A stretch of DNA of 64,000 bases, taken from CBFIGX01 sp965662265 (GTDB lineage: Bacteria; Bacteroidota; Bacteroidia; Flavobacteriales; UBA7430). The notes below the pieces were generated by a model. The model was not told the origin of the DNA, did not search any database, and saw nothing but the letters and a program-made list of their open reading frames with translations. Each line of letters starts with the position of its first letter. The stretch's first letter is position 1. The DNA lies in assembly GCA_965662265.1 (NCBI GenBank), contig CBFIGX010000007.1:61119-125118 (forward strand). The letters run 5' to 3'. Shown here piece after piece: positions 33,778 to 43,352 of the stretch. The position numbers were made by a program, and so were the translations under genes.

Positions 33778-35715
33778 ATGAGATACCTACTAAGTTTCTT
33801 TATAGCACTGTTTATTACAAACACTGCTTGGTCACAAATAGAAGATCCAGTACAATGGAATTTTGAAGTAAAAGCAATTGATGCAGGGCAAGTTGATATT
33901 GTCATGACTGCCACCATTGAAGAAGGTTGGCACTTGTATTCACAGAATGCTGGTGAAGGACCCATCCCAACATCATTTACATTTTTTGAAGATCTAGCTT
34001 ACACTACAGAAGGCCCTGTCATAGAAGGTGATCCAAAAGAAGAGTTTGATAAGAATTTTGAGTCTGTATTAAAGTATTTTGATAAGGAAGCAGTATTTGT
34101 TCAACGCCTTAATTTATTAACTGATAAGTCATCGAAACTTAAGGGAGAGCTACAGTTTATGGTATGTAATGACGTGATGTGTTTACCACCTGAATGGATA
34201 GACATAGAATTAGATTTACCAGCCTCCTCATCATCCATTTCAAAGGGGTCTTCCATATCAAGCCCTAAAGAACCTATGGCTAATACCGAAGGTGCTTGGA
34301 GTATTTTTATCATTGCTTTTTTAAGTGGATTTGTAGCGCTACTCACTCCTTGTGTGTTTCCTATGATTCCTATGACCGTTAGTTTCTTTACCAAGCAATC
34401 TAAGACTAAAGCTTCAGGTATTAGAAATGCTATTATTTACGGATTATCTATCATTGGTATATATGTTATTTTAGGAGTATTTGTATCCGCTGTTTTTGGT
34501 GCTGATGCACTTAACAATATGGCTACGAATGTTTATTTTAATTTAGCGTTCTTTTTATTACTATTAATTTTCGCAGCATCCTTTTTAGGTGCATTTGAGT
34601 TAACCTTACCAAGTTCTTGGATAAATAAGGCAGACAGCGCATCTGATAAAGGAGGAATGATCGGCATATTTTTTATGGCCTTTACCTTAGCTTTGGTTTC
34701 ATTTTCTTGTACTGGACCCATAGTTGGCACATTGTTGGTAGAAGCTGCCGCCGGAGGTTCGTATTTTGGGCCTATAATCGGGATGTTAGGCTTTTCATTA
34801 GCTATAGCACTTCCTTTTGCTTTATTTGCTGCTTTCCCTGGTTGGTTAAATTCATTACCTAAGTCTGGAGGTTGGCTAAACTCTGTTAAAGTTGTTTTAG
34901 GGTTTTTGGAACTTGCTCTAGCATTTAAGTTTTTATCAAATGCGGATTTAGTTCTAGAATTACATATTCTCGAAAGAGAAATATTTATCGCTATATGGAT
35001 TATTGTATTCGGATTATTAACCTTGTATTTATTAGGGAAATTAAAGTTCTCTCACGATAGCGATTTACCTTATATATCTGTAACGCGGTTGTTTTTGGCT
35101 GTGGTAACAGGAGCTTTTACAATATATATGATTCCAGGTTTATGGGGTGCCCCACTAAAGCTTATAAGCGCATTCCCTCCACCATTAGAATATAGTGAAT
35201 CGCCACACGGCGTAGGATATACCTTAGGAGGTGTTCAACAGCATAAAGAAGATGGACAGCATTTAGGCCCTCAGGGACTTATGGTATTTCACGATTATGA
35301 TGAAGGAGTGGCATATGCCAAAACAGTCAATAAGCCAGTAATGCTAGACTTTACAGGAAAGGCCTGTGTGAATTGTAGAAAGATGGAGCAAGACGTGTGG
35401 TCTGATCCTCAGATAAAATCTATGTTAAAGAATGATGTAGTCTTGATTTCTCTTTATGTAGATTTAAGAGAAAAACTTCCAGAAGATCAACAATATGAAA
35501 CTACTTTAGCAGGAAAAGCTAAGAAAGTTCGTACAGTAGGAGATAAATGGATGGTGCTTCAGGCCAATACATATGGCACTAATTCACAGCCATATTATGT
35601 GATGCTTGATCGTAATGAAAATCCTTTGGTTGAAAATGCGAATTACCAAGATTATGGTTCAGTAGATTTGTTTAAAGATTGGTTAGAAAGAGGCTTAGCT
35701 CAATACAAGAAATAA
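33778..35715 (+). CDS. dsbD: DsbD-type thiol:disulfide interchange protein
   Basis: This 645-aa protein would move electrons from cytoplasmic thioredoxin across the inner membrane. It has a signal peptide (to residue 20), an N-terminal DsbD-alpha-like domain with C130/C135 (VCNDVMC), and a CcdA-like membrane core (about 180-470). The core redox Cys are C192 (TPCVFPMIP) and C311 (FSCTGP). A C-terminal thioredoxin domain carries C530-V-N-C533. All six expected cysteines are present. ATG 33778 gives the signal peptide directly. gmhA follows with no gap. Confidence 0.93.
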   Translation: MRYLLSFFIALFITNTAWSQIEDPVQWNFEVKAIDAGQVDIVMTATIEEGWHLYSQNAGEGPIPTSFTFFEDLAYTTEGPVIEGDPKEEFDKNFESVLKYFDKEAVFVQRLNLLTDKSSKLKGELQFMVCNDVMCLPPEWIDIELDLPASSSSISKGSSISSPKEPMANTEGAWSIFIIAFLSGFVALLTPCVFPMIPMTVSFFTKQSKTKASGIRNAIIYGLSIIGIYVILGVFVSAVFGADALNNMATNVYFNLAFFLLLLIFAASFLGAFELTLPSSWINKADSASDKGGMIGIFFMAFTLALVSFSCTGPIVGTLLVEAAAGGSYFGPIIGMLGFSLAIALPFALFAAFPGWLNSLPKSGGWLNSVKVVLGFLELALAFKFLSNADLVLELHILEREIFIAIWIIVFGLLTLYLLGKLKFSHDSDLPYISVTRLFLAVVTGAFTIYMIPGLWGAPLKLISAFPPPLEYSESPHGVGYTLGGVQQHKEDGQHLGPQGLMVFHDYDEGVAYAKTVNKPVMLDFTGKACVNCRKMEQDVWSDPQIKSMLKNDVVLISLYVDLREKLPEDQQYETTLAGKAKKVRTVGDKWMVLQANTYGTNSQPYYVMLDRNENPLVENANYQDYGSVDLFKDWLERGLAQYKK

Positions 35716-36288
35716 ATGACAAAGGCGCAACAAGAGTTTATTGAAGCACAAAAAGTACTTGCAGAATTTATTGCAGACGAAAACAATTTTTCTGCCATAG
35801 AAAAGGCAGCAAAGATTATGGTAGACGCCTTTAAGGCAAAAAACAAACTTATCAGCTGTGGTAATGGTGGTTCTATGTGTGACGCCATGCATTTGGCAGA
35901 AGAGTTGTCAGGTAGGTTCCGTGACCACAGAGCCGCTCTTCCTGCTATATCAATTTCAGATCCTTCATACATGTCTTGTGTTATAAATGATTATGGTGCT
36001 GAGGCTGTATTTTCTAGATTTATAGAAGGGGTGGGTTTGGAAGGCGATGTATTGGTGGCTATTAGCACTAGCGGAAATTCGAAAAATATAATTCAGGCTG
36101 TAAAGGTAGCCAAAGAAAAAGGGTTGCAAGTGATAGCACTTACCGGCAAAACAGGAGGGCATCTAGCTCAGTATGCTGATGTTGAAATTCGTGCACCTCA
36201 CACGGAATATGCCGATAGAGCTCAAGAAATACACATTAAAGTTATTCATAGTCTTATTCATACGGTAGAACAGATGATGTTTCATTAG
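35716..36288 (+). CDS. gmhA: Phosphoheptose (sedoheptulose 7-phosphate) isomerase, SIS domain
   Basis: GmhA converts sedoheptulose 7-phosphate to heptose 7-phosphate for lipopolysaccharide or glycan heptose. The 190-aa single-SIS-domain protein has CGNGGSMCDAMHLAEELSGR (residues ~48-67) and ISTSGNSKNI (~116-125), plus conserved Glu/His residues of GmhA. The ATG begins on the base after the dsbD stop. The last 4 nt overlap the convergent gene. Heptose pathway partners are not in the window, so the end product is inferred. Confidence 0.9.
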   Translation: MTKAQQEFIEAQKVLAEFIADENNFSAIEKAAKIMVDAFKAKNKLISCGNGGSMCDAMHLAEELSGRFRDHRAALPAISISDPSYMSCVINDYGAEAVFSRFIEGVGLEGDVLVAISTSGNSKNIIQAVKVAKEKGLQVIALTGKTGGHLAQYADVEIRAPHTEYADRAQEIHIKVIHSLIHTVEQMMFH

Positions 36289-36695
36289 TCTACTTCAAAA
36301 ATTTCAAACCTTAGGTGCTGACTCGTTTTAATTAAAAAAACTTTTTGAAGTAATTTCATTACTGTTTTAGCAGCTTTTTCCGAGTTATCAGCAAGTGGAT
36401 GAAAGAAGTATACTAATTGCTCGTCGTTGTGTTTTGAGGCAACAGAATCAAATTTAAAGTGAGAGTGTGTAAATCTATTTAAAATTTCAGCATCATCGTC
36501 AGGGTCAAAACATATGGATAGTGATAAGCCAAATTCACCTTCTTCAGAACGAGATTCCTCAGCCATATTTTTATTAATTATCTGAAGAACTTCAATCTCT
36601 TTTATATAAATGGATATCACAAATTTTTCATTGTGTTTACTGTATCCCGCTAGAGCAATGTCTAATACTTCTATCAGCTGATTAGGCGTTGTCAT
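36285..36695 (-). CDS. Hypothetical protein downstream of meaB
   Basis: I do not recognise this 136-aa acidic protein. It has no signal peptide or membrane segment; predicted pattern is helix (TPNQLIEVLDIALAGY), strand (KFVISIYIKE), an acidic middle (FDPDDDAEI), a strand pair (DEQLVYFFHPLA) and a C-terminal helix plus strand. It overlaps meaB by 4 nt (ATGA) and converges on gmhA with a 4-nt overlap. Coupling to meaB suggests it is a real, expressed gene. A role linked to the GTPase is only a guess from position. Confidence 0.7.
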   Translation of the reverse strand: MTTPNQLIEVLDIALAGYSKHNEKFVISIYIKEIEVLQIINKNMAEESRSEEGEFGLSLSICFDPDDDAEILNRFTHSHFKFDSVASKHNDEQLVYFFHPLADNSEKAAKTVMKLLQKVFLIKTSQHLRFEIFEVD

Positions 36696-37702
36696 GATTT
36701 TTTAAATAAGTCTATAAGTTTGTTAGACGCTAAAAAAGGGCTAGTTTTCCCTTGTATTACATCTTTCGTTAAATTTTTTAATTCTTTTTGAATTTTAGGA
36801 TTCGAATAAAATAGCTGAGAAAGTTCATCTTGTATACTCTCGTTGAGCCAATATTGAGCTTGTTCTTTCCTTTTCTCGAAAAAGTGTTTATTAACGATGC
36901 AATGATTCTTATAACTTTCTATAATACTCCATATTTTATCAATTCCTTGATTTTCTATGGAAGAGCAACTGGTTACTTTTGGAATCCAGCCATTGTTTTT
37001 TGGTGGAAATAAATGTATGGCACTTTTGTAATCTCCAACGGCAGTTGTACTTTTTTGAATATTATCTCCATCAGCTTTAGTAATAGCAATTGCGTCTGCC
37101 ATTTCCATAATACCGCGCTTTATCCCTTGCAAGTCGTCTCCTGCTCCAGCTAACATTAATAAAAGGAAGAAATCTACCATAGAGTGAACAGCTGTTTCTG
37201 ATTGTCCTACACCCACAGTTTCAATTAAAATCACTTCATAGCCTGCAGCTTCACAAAGTAAAATACTTTCTCTTGTTTTCTTGGCAACCCCACCTAAAGA
37301 TCCTGCTGTTGGCGAAGGACGAATAAATGCATGCTCAGATCTGCTTAACATTTCCATGCGTGTCTTATCACCTAAAATACTTCCTAGTCCTTCTTCGCTA
37401 CTTGGATCTATTGCAAGAACTGCTAATTTTTTGTTTTGCATACACACATACTGTCCGAAACTCTCAATAAAAGTGCTTTTGCCTACTCCAGGCACTCCGG
37501 TTATTCCAATGCGGACAGAGTTGCCCGAATGAGGCATACAAAACTCTAAAATTTGTTGCGCCAAGACCCTATGATCTTTTCGAGTACTCTCTATAAGAGT
37601 AATAGCTCGGCCAAGCATCGATCTGTCTCCAGAAATTATTGCATCAGCATATTCTTTTGCAGAAAAAACAGGTCTTTTATGAGTGCTTTGAGGTTTAATC
37701 AT
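36692..37702 (-). CDS. meaB: MeaB/ArgK-type G3E GTPase for B12-dependent mutases
   Basis: MeaB loads and protects adenosylcobalamin in methylmalonyl-CoA mutase. The 336-aa protein has the P-loop GVPGVGKST (near residue 66), AIDPSSEEGLGSILGDKTRM, the FIRPSPTAGSLGGVA block and ETVGVGQSE, all standard for MeaB. The mutase genes are not nearby. ATG 37702 overlaps the end of ddl by 8 nt; a TTG at 37720 would overlap more and is less likely. It is third in the lptD-ddl-meaB-orphan run. Confidence 0.93.
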   Translation of the reverse strand: MIKPQSTHKRPVFSAKEYADAIISGDRSMLGRAITLIESTRKDHRVLAQQILEFCMPHSGNSVRIGITGVPGVGKSTFIESFGQYVCMQNKKLAVLAIDPSSEEGLGSILGDKTRMEMLSRSEHAFIRPSPTAGSLGGVAKKTRESILLCEAAGYEVILIETVGVGQSETAVHSMVDFFLLLMLAGAGDDLQGIKRGIMEMADAIAITKADGDNIQKSTTAVGDYKSAIHLFPPKNNGWIPKVTSCSSIENQGIDKIWSIIESYKNHCIVNKHFFEKRKEQAQYWLNESIQDELSQLFYSNPKIQKELKNLTKDVIQGKTSPFLASNKLIDLFKKS

Positions 37703-38672
37703 CACGAAACATCTGTTCAAGAGATAGATTAAATAATTCTTCTAAAGATATCCCTAGAGCTCTTGCTTGTTTGGGAATGATACTTTCTTCTGAAAGTCCA
37801 GGTACAGTATTTATTTCGATCAAAAAAGGGGTGTCATCTTCAATAATATAGTCAACCCGAACCATGCCTTTTAAATGAAGAAGCTCATAAATTCTTTTGG
37901 TTTCTTTTTGAATTTGCTTTGTGAGATTTTCATTAATTCGTGCTGGAGTTATCTCTTCTGCTTTGCCATGATATTTTGCTTCGAAATCAAAAAAGTCGTT
38001 AGTACTTACAATTTCTGTTAAAGGAAGTGCTAATAAATGATCATCGACCCTAATTACACCGCAAGTCACTTCAGTACCATTTATAAAAGATTCAACAATA
38101 ATATCATTGTCGTGCTTAAAGGCCACATTAATGGCATGTTTCCATTCATGAGATTGGGTAACTTTGGAAATACCATAACTTGAACCTGCTCTGTTAGGTT
38201 TTACAATACATGGTAATCCAAGTTTTGATTCTATTTGATTTATATTATAGTGTTCATTTTTAGTTAGAATGATAGCGTCGGCAGTTTTTACATCACATTC
38301 CTTCAACAATCTGTTGCACATAGCTTTATTGAATGTCAGAGAAGATTCAAAAACGCCAGAGCAATTGTAGGGAATTTTGAGCATATCGAAATACCCTTGT
38401 AGAATACCATCTTCACCCGGACTACCATGTATAGCCATAAAAACACCGTCAAAAGATATTTTAGTGTTGTTAATTGTAGCACTAAAATCATTTTTATTAA
38501 TGTTGTAATTATCGCCATTAATAGTAATGTGCCAGTTGTCTGACTCAATATCTACCAAATATGCATTGTACTTATCTTTGTTTAGGCATTTATAGACGAC
38601 ATCTGCACTTTTTAAAGAAATGGTTTTTTCTAAGGAGTTACCTCCACGGAGTATGGCAATAGTTTTCTTCAT
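37695..38672 (-). CDS. ddl: D-alanine--D-alanine ligase
   Basis: Ddl makes the D-Ala-D-Ala end of peptidoglycan precursors. The 325-aa ATP-grasp protein has ILRGGNSLEKTISLKS at the start, MAIHGSPGEDG, the ATP-grasp strand LPCIVKPNRAGSSYGI (~155-170), and the C-terminal metal site FLIEINTVPGLSEESI. The Ser/Tyr region is normal, with no sign of the D-Ala-D-Lac type. It sits between lptD (53 nt) and meaB (8-nt overlap), joining two envelope functions in one transcript. Confidence 0.95.
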   Translation of the reverse strand: MKKTIAILRGGNSLEKTISLKSADVVYKCLNKDKYNAYLVDIESDNWHITINGDNYNINKNDFSATINNTKISFDGVFMAIHGSPGEDGILQGYFDMLKIPYNCSGVFESSLTFNKAMCNRLLKECDVKTADAIILTKNEHYNINQIESKLGLPCIVKPNRAGSSYGISKVTQSHEWKHAINVAFKHDNDIIVESFINGTEVTCGVIRVDDHLLALPLTEIVSTNDFFDFEAKYHGKAEEITPARINENLTKQIQKETKRIYELLHLKGMVRVDYIIEDDTPFLIEINTVPGLSEESIIPKQARALGISLEELFNLSLEQMFRDD

Positions 38673-38725
38673 GAAAAAGTTCCTAGAGCAAAAGTAAGGA
38701 GAATAATTTGCTTTGGAGGAGAAGT

Positions 38726-41224
38726 TTAAAAATCGTAATAACTTTTTCTCTTGTTCAATTTTAGATCTTGTAGTATAGATGACTTGACATTAAGACTGAA
38801 ATTAAAGCTTTGATGGAATCCATATGGGATCCAATTGAATCGCATTTCCCAGCAATGAAGGTCTCTGTATAAATCTATCGATGTATATGCAATTTCTTTG
38901 TTATCAAAATCGTAGCCAGACCTAAATCCAATTTTCCATTTTTCAGTTAGATTCACATCGCCGTTGAAGTTGAGTGTTTGTTTAACTACTTGTTCTAAGC
39001 TAGGTTTATTTAAAGTGTATTTATAGTCAAATCCAATATTCCAGGGAATATTAAAATCTACATAATCTTCTTGAAAATCATTAACCATAGCCCATTGTTC
39101 ATCACTAGTTCCTTGAGGTTTTTCTTTGCTATTGTTTGCCTCAGAACTATTTAATTTCCAATTAAGAGAAATATTAAAATAGGTCAGTCGTCCAAGAGCA
39201 AATTTTTCATTCCAAACATAATTATTAATTCGAGCCCCTTCTTGATTTATTTGGTAAGGGCTATATCTGGCATTGAACTTTATGTTAAGTTTAGGGAGTA
39301 ATTCAGAACTCCCGTTAATATTTATATCGGAAAGATTAAAAGAGTCTGCTTGCAGATTATAATTGGTTCCTATATTTAGACGTTTAAAAATAATTATTTT
39401 CTTTTCCTTAGGGATAGAATCTTTGCTAGATAGAATTTTAAGCTCCAGATTGTTGTTGATATTAATGCCTACACTTCCTGATTTACCTAGCGGTGCTGTG
39501 CCATAAATACCATCGCTATAGTAAGAGTAAATGTCATTGCTATTCCCTGTAGAGTCGGCAATAGACCAGTCGTAATAACCCCATTTTTCATTTGTAAAAT
39601 CTGGTCTGTACGAAAAACTAAGACTCGGACTAAGAACATGTCTTAAAGCTTTAATTTTTTTGTGATTAAATTGATACATCCCATAGAGTTTTGTGTCAAA
39701 ATTCATGCTTGTGCTAAAATCTCTTACTGCGCGCATCCCAACAACAGTATCGCTAACTGCTTGACTAATTTCAGAATCCCATTGTTTTTCAATACGATTA
39801 AAATACCATCGTTCAGTGTATTTAATACTTGGATTTACATTAAAGTACTTTAAAATCTTAAAAGAACTACTTATTGGAATACTGTGCCTAACTCCATATT
39901 TGAAGTCATTTAAGGATTCTTTTGTAAACAAAAGGCTGTCAATTGTTCTTATTTGGTTTTTGGCATCTCCAGAATAACTCATCGATATTGTTTCGTACCA
40001 TTTCTTTTTTCCACTGCTTATTTTTCGCACAAAGGGGTAAAATCGATTAACCCCAAATGAAACTCTAGGTAGTTCTAAATTAATTGAGTTTGTACTTGTA
40101 TTCTGATCATGTTTTAAGTTTACATCTAGATGATATGGTTTACCAGGCCACGATTGAGAGTAATTAATAGTTGAAACCATAGTGTTTTTTAAGTACTCAT
40201 TACTGTTTGTCTGATTGTACTTGTTGTATTGGCTGGAACCTGCATTAACGTTAGCTGTAAACCTTCGATTAGGATGTGCTTTTGCTGATTGTGAGTGATT
40301 CCATTTGATATAAAAATCTTGTTGTTCTTGATAATCAACACTTCCAGTTTCTCCAGTTATATTTTTGGCAAAACTTAGGCTAAAGTTACCATCATAAGCG
40401 TATCTTTTTTTGTAGGTGCTTTGTGCTTTTAGTTTCCAAGAGCCTAGAGTGTATATATCGCCCCTTATAGCCACATCTATATAGTCATTAATAGCAAAAT
40501 ACCAACCTCCATTTCTCAAGTTATAACCTCTATTTTCAGAATAACCATAACTTGGGATAAGAAGACCAGAACTTTGTTTGTCCTGAATAGGAAAGAGGCC
40601 AAAAGGAATAAATAGCGGACTAGGAATGTTCTTTACGACAAGATTTGCAGGACCTGTTATAATTTTATTTCCGGGTATTATCTTTAGTTTGTTGGCTCCA
40701 ATGTAAAAGTGAGGTTCGTCAGCAGAACAAGTTGTGTACTTACTTTTTTGAATAAACATACTATTGTCTGCTTGCTTTTTGAGCTCATTTCCATGAATAT
40801 ACCCATCTCCATCCTGAGTTTTCATTCCCTTAATTTTACCTTTCTTGCTGTTGAAGTTATAAAGGATTGTTTCACAGTAATACGTTTTATCTCCTTCTTT
40901 AAAAATAGGACTTCCCAGAATTTGACCTAGACTATCTTTTATGCCTGTTGCATATACAGTATTCTCGTTCCAATCTAAAATAATGTGTTCAGCACGAAGT
41001 TCAATATTTTCATAGTTTACTTCTGCTTCGTGATACAACAACACCTTTTTTTGATTCAATAACACGATAGTAGAGTCTGTTGCAAAGTAGTGTACCTCAG
41101 AATTAATAAAGCTGTTATTTGAAGAAGAGTCTACCTCTAAACTGTCTTGACAATACAAAGACACACTGCTTATTAAGTAGAGTATAGTTGTGAATATAAA
41201 TCTCTGTAAGGTCTTTGTTAACAA
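38726..41224 (-). CDS. lptD: LPS-assembly protein LptD, Bacteroidota type
   Basis: LptD is the outer-membrane barrel that places lipopolysaccharide in the outer leaflet. The 832-aa protein has a signal peptide (to about residue 25), an N-terminal OstA/jellyroll part (VLLYHEAEVNYENIELRAEH) and a Cys pair region (YTTCSADEPHFYIGANKLKI). A long beta-barrel rich in alternating aromatic residues follows to the C-terminus. The start is TTG 41224: the frame is closed by TAA 16 nt upstream and no ATG precedes the signal peptide. It diverges from the amidase gene over 64 bp. Confidence 0.9.
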   Translation of the reverse strand: MLTKTLQRFIFTTILYLISSVSLYCQDSLEVDSSSNNSFINSEVHYFATDSTIVLLNQKKVLLYHEAEVNYENIELRAEHIILDWNENTVYATGIKDSLGQILGSPIFKEGDKTYYCETILYNFNSKKGKIKGMKTQDGDGYIHGNELKKQADNSMFIQKSKYTTCSADEPHFYIGANKLKIIPGNKIITGPANLVVKNIPSPLFIPFGLFPIQDKQSSGLLIPSYGYSENRGYNLRNGGWYFAINDYIDVAIRGDIYTLGSWKLKAQSTYKKRYAYDGNFSLSFAKNITGETGSVDYQEQQDFYIKWNHSQSAKAHPNRRFTANVNAGSSQYNKYNQTNSNEYLKNTMVSTINYSQSWPGKPYHLDVNLKHDQNTSTNSINLELPRVSFGVNRFYPFVRKISSGKKKWYETISMSYSGDAKNQIRTIDSLLFTKESLNDFKYGVRHSIPISSSFKILKYFNVNPSIKYTERWYFNRIEKQWDSEISQAVSDTVVGMRAVRDFSTSMNFDTKLYGMYQFNHKKIKALRHVLSPSLSFSYRPDFTNEKWGYYDWSIADSTGNSNDIYSYYSDGIYGTAPLGKSGSVGININNNLELKILSSKDSIPKEKKIIIFKRLNIGTNYNLQADSFNLSDININGSSELLPKLNIKFNARYSPYQINQEGARINNYVWNEKFALGRLTYFNISLNWKLNSSEANNSKEKPQGTSDEQWAMVNDFQEDYVDFNIPWNIGFDYKYTLNKPSLEQVVKQTLNFNGDVNLTEKWKIGFRSGYDFDNKEIAYTSIDLYRDLHCWEMRFNWIPYGFHQSFNFSLNVKSSILQDLKLNKRKSYYDF

Positions 41225-41248
41225 AAGTGAATTTTCTTTTTATTTTTG
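41214..41248 (+). promoter_or_regulatory. Candidate promoter of the amidase operon
   Basis: TTTG (41214-41217), a 23-nt spacer and TATTTTTG (41241-41248) form a plausible Bacteroidota promoter facing right. The -33 element lies in the first codons of lptD. Confidence 0.45.
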
Positions 41249-41263
41249 TAACATTAATATTTG

Positions 41264-41271
41264 CAAAACTA
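41264..41271 (-). promoter_or_regulatory. Candidate -7 element of lptD
   Basis: On the minus strand TAGTTTTG fits TAnnTTTG. It would give a leader of about 35 nt before the TTG start. No clear -33 TTG is seen. Confidence 0.4.
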
Positions 41272-41288
41272 ATCAAAAAAAGCTTCTT

Positions 41289-42410
41289 GTGCTGAAACGA
41301 ATACTCGCTATATTTCTTATCATGTATTCACTCCCTGTGTGTTCATACTTAATGAGTGATATAGATGATGTTGTTGTCAAGAAAGTTATTATAGATCCTG
41401 GTCATGGTGGTAGAGATCCAGGTAATTTAGGTACAGGGAGATATGCAACTCAAGAGAAAGATATCGCACTTGCGGTCTCATTAATGGTGGGTAAATATAT
41501 TGAAGATAATATCCCTGATGTTGAGGTAATATATACACGTACATCTGATAAATTTCCAGAATTATATGAGCGAACAGCATTAGCGAATAATGAAAATGCC
41601 GATTTGTTCATATCTATTCACTGCGATGCATTTACGAGTTCTCAAGCCAATGGTTGCTCTTCTTTTGTAGTTGGAATGAATCATGGTAAACATTCTAGAA
41701 TAGCTATTAAAGAGAATCCAGTCATAGAGACAGAGCAAGATCGATTAAACTATGGTAATTTTGATATTCATAGCCCAGAGTATCAAATAGAGGTTTCGCT
41801 TTATCAAAAAATGTTTGAAAGAAATAGCCTTTCGCTGGCAGAAAAGATTCAAACGCAATTTCGAGAACGTGTAAATCGGAGAGATCGAGGCGTTAAACGA
41901 GAGCCTTTGTATGTAACTAGTAGAGTGGCAATGCCTTCAGTACTTGTGGAGCTAGGTTTTTTGACCAATCCACAGGAAGAAGATTTTTTAAACTCTGAAC
42001 AAGGTCAAACGTACATGGCATCGGCTATATACCGAGCATTTAAAGCGTATAAAGAAGAACAAGAAGGTGTGGTTAAAGACGTCAAAGACTTGTCTGTTCT
42101 TTTAGAAAGTTCAAATGAAAATATAGAAGACATAGAGTCAGATAACGAGTCACTAGAAACCTATTTAAGTGTACAATTATTCAGTTCAAACTCAGCCGTT
42201 AAACCAGAACAATTAATTGGTGTGCCAAGTCCTATCGTTATCGAACGTAATGGTGTTTACAGGTGTTTTAGTGGTCAATTTATGAATATGGAGGAAGTGA
42301 TGTTTTACAAAAACGAGCTCATCAAACAAGGCTTTAAAGATTGTTTTATTGTTGGGATTCACAAAGAAGAAAGACTTGAACTACATAAAGTCATTGAACT
42401 CCTTAAATAA
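41289..42410 (+). CDS. N-acetylmuramoyl-L-alanine amidase (Amidase_3)
   Basis: This exported zinc amidase would cut peptide stems from peptidoglycan in cell separation or turnover. The 373-aa protein has a signal peptide, then Amidase_3 motifs: IIDPGHGGRDPG, SIHCDAFTSS and VELGFLTNPQEE, giving the zinc His/Glu set. A C-terminal region (about 275-373) resembles a SPOR-like module. GTG 41289 is chosen because it gives a clean signal peptide (LKRILAIFLIMYSLPVCSYL); ATG 41322 would cut it short. The gene leads the amidase-MCE-Fe-S run. Confidence 0.88.
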   Translation: MLKRILAIFLIMYSLPVCSYLMSDIDDVVVKKVIIDPGHGGRDPGNLGTGRYATQEKDIALAVSLMVGKYIEDNIPDVEVIYTRTSDKFPELYERTALANNENADLFISIHCDAFTSSQANGCSSFVVGMNHGKHSRIAIKENPVIETEQDRLNYGNFDIHSPEYQIEVSLYQKMFERNSLSLAEKIQTQFRERVNRRDRGVKREPLYVTSRVAMPSVLVELGFLTNPQEEDFLNSEQGQTYMASAIYRAFKAYKEEQEGVVKDVKDLSVLLESSNENIEDIESDNESLETYLSVQLFSSNSAVKPEQLIGVPSPIVIERNGVYRCFSGQFMNMEEVMFYKNELIKQGFKDCFIVGIHKEERLELHKVIELLK

Positions 42411-42439
42411 TTGTATTTTTGAGTTTATAATATTTATCG

Positions 42440-43342
42440 ATGAGATATAGTAAGGAATTAGTTATTGGCCTAACAGCAATTATTACAATTGTTGCTTTCA
42501 TATGGGGCTTTCAGTTCTTGAAAGGCAAGAATGTTTTTGGTAAAAAGCAAGATTTTTTTGCATTTTATGACAATGTACATGGCTTAGATATTGGACAACC
42601 AGTTACAGTGAATGGCTATAAAATCGGTCAAGTTACAAGTATCGACTTAAGTGATGCCTACAATGGGCAGTTGTTAGTTGGTTTTCATATCTCTAAACCC
42701 ATTGATATATCTAAAGACTCAAAGGCAAAGATTTACGATATGGATATTATGGGTGCTAAAGGCCTTCAATTGGTTTTAGGGACAAGTAATCAATATGCTG
42801 TAAGCGGTGATACAATAGAAGGTGAAATACAAATATCTTTAACAGAGCAGCTTACTAAGCAATTTGTTCCTATAAAGGCAGGTACTGAAAAGTTAATGAA
42901 TATACTAGAAACTACTTTAGAGTCAATAACTGAGTTGTCTGATAAAGCTACAGACCTCATAAACGCCAATGAGCAGAGTTTAACAAATACTGTTGTTAGT
43001 CTTGATACACTTGCCAAAAATCTCAGTAAACAGAAAGAGAACTTCAATACTATCATTTCTAACTTCTCCATGTTTAGTGAAGACCTAGCCCAAAGTAATA
43101 TAGACTCTACTATATTAAGTTTTGACGCTACTCTAAGCAATGTTAATGATGTGTTATTGGATTTTAAAGCTGGCAAAGGAAGTCTTGGTAAACTCGCTAA
43201 TGACGAGAGCCTGTATATTAAAATGGATAAATCTATGGCAGAATTAGAAAAATTACTGCAAGATATGAGGGAAAATCCTAAGCGTTATGTTCATTTTTCG
43301 TTATTTGGTAAAAAACACATCCCTGTTGATACTATAAACTAA
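42440..43342 (+). CDS. MCE/MlaD family lipid-transport protein
   Basis: This 300-aa protein has one N-terminal membrane anchor (about 7-24) and one MCE domain (about 37-115; DNVHGLDIGQPVTVNGYKIG, GAKGLQLVLG). A long coiled-coil-like region (about 140-275) follows. MCE proteins form rings or tubes that carry phospholipid between inner and outer membranes. The MlaE permease and MlaF ATPase usual to such systems are not next to it. It lies 29 nt after the amidase gene and 10 nt before the Fe-S gene. Confidence 0.9.
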   Translation: MRYSKELVIGLTAIITIVAFIWGFQFLKGKNVFGKKQDFFAFYDNVHGLDIGQPVTVNGYKIGQVTSIDLSDAYNGQLLVGFHISKPIDISKDSKAKIYDMDIMGAKGLQLVLGTSNQYAVSGDTIEGEIQISLTEQLTKQFVPIKAGTEKLMNILETTLESITELSDKATDLINANEQSLTNTVVSLDTLAKNLSKQKENFNTIISNFSMFSEDLAQSNIDSTILSFDATLSNVNDVLLDFKAGKGSLGKLANDESLYIKMDKSMAELEKLLQDMRENPKRYVHFSLFGKKHIPVDTIN

Positions 43343-43352
43343 ACTTCGAGTC

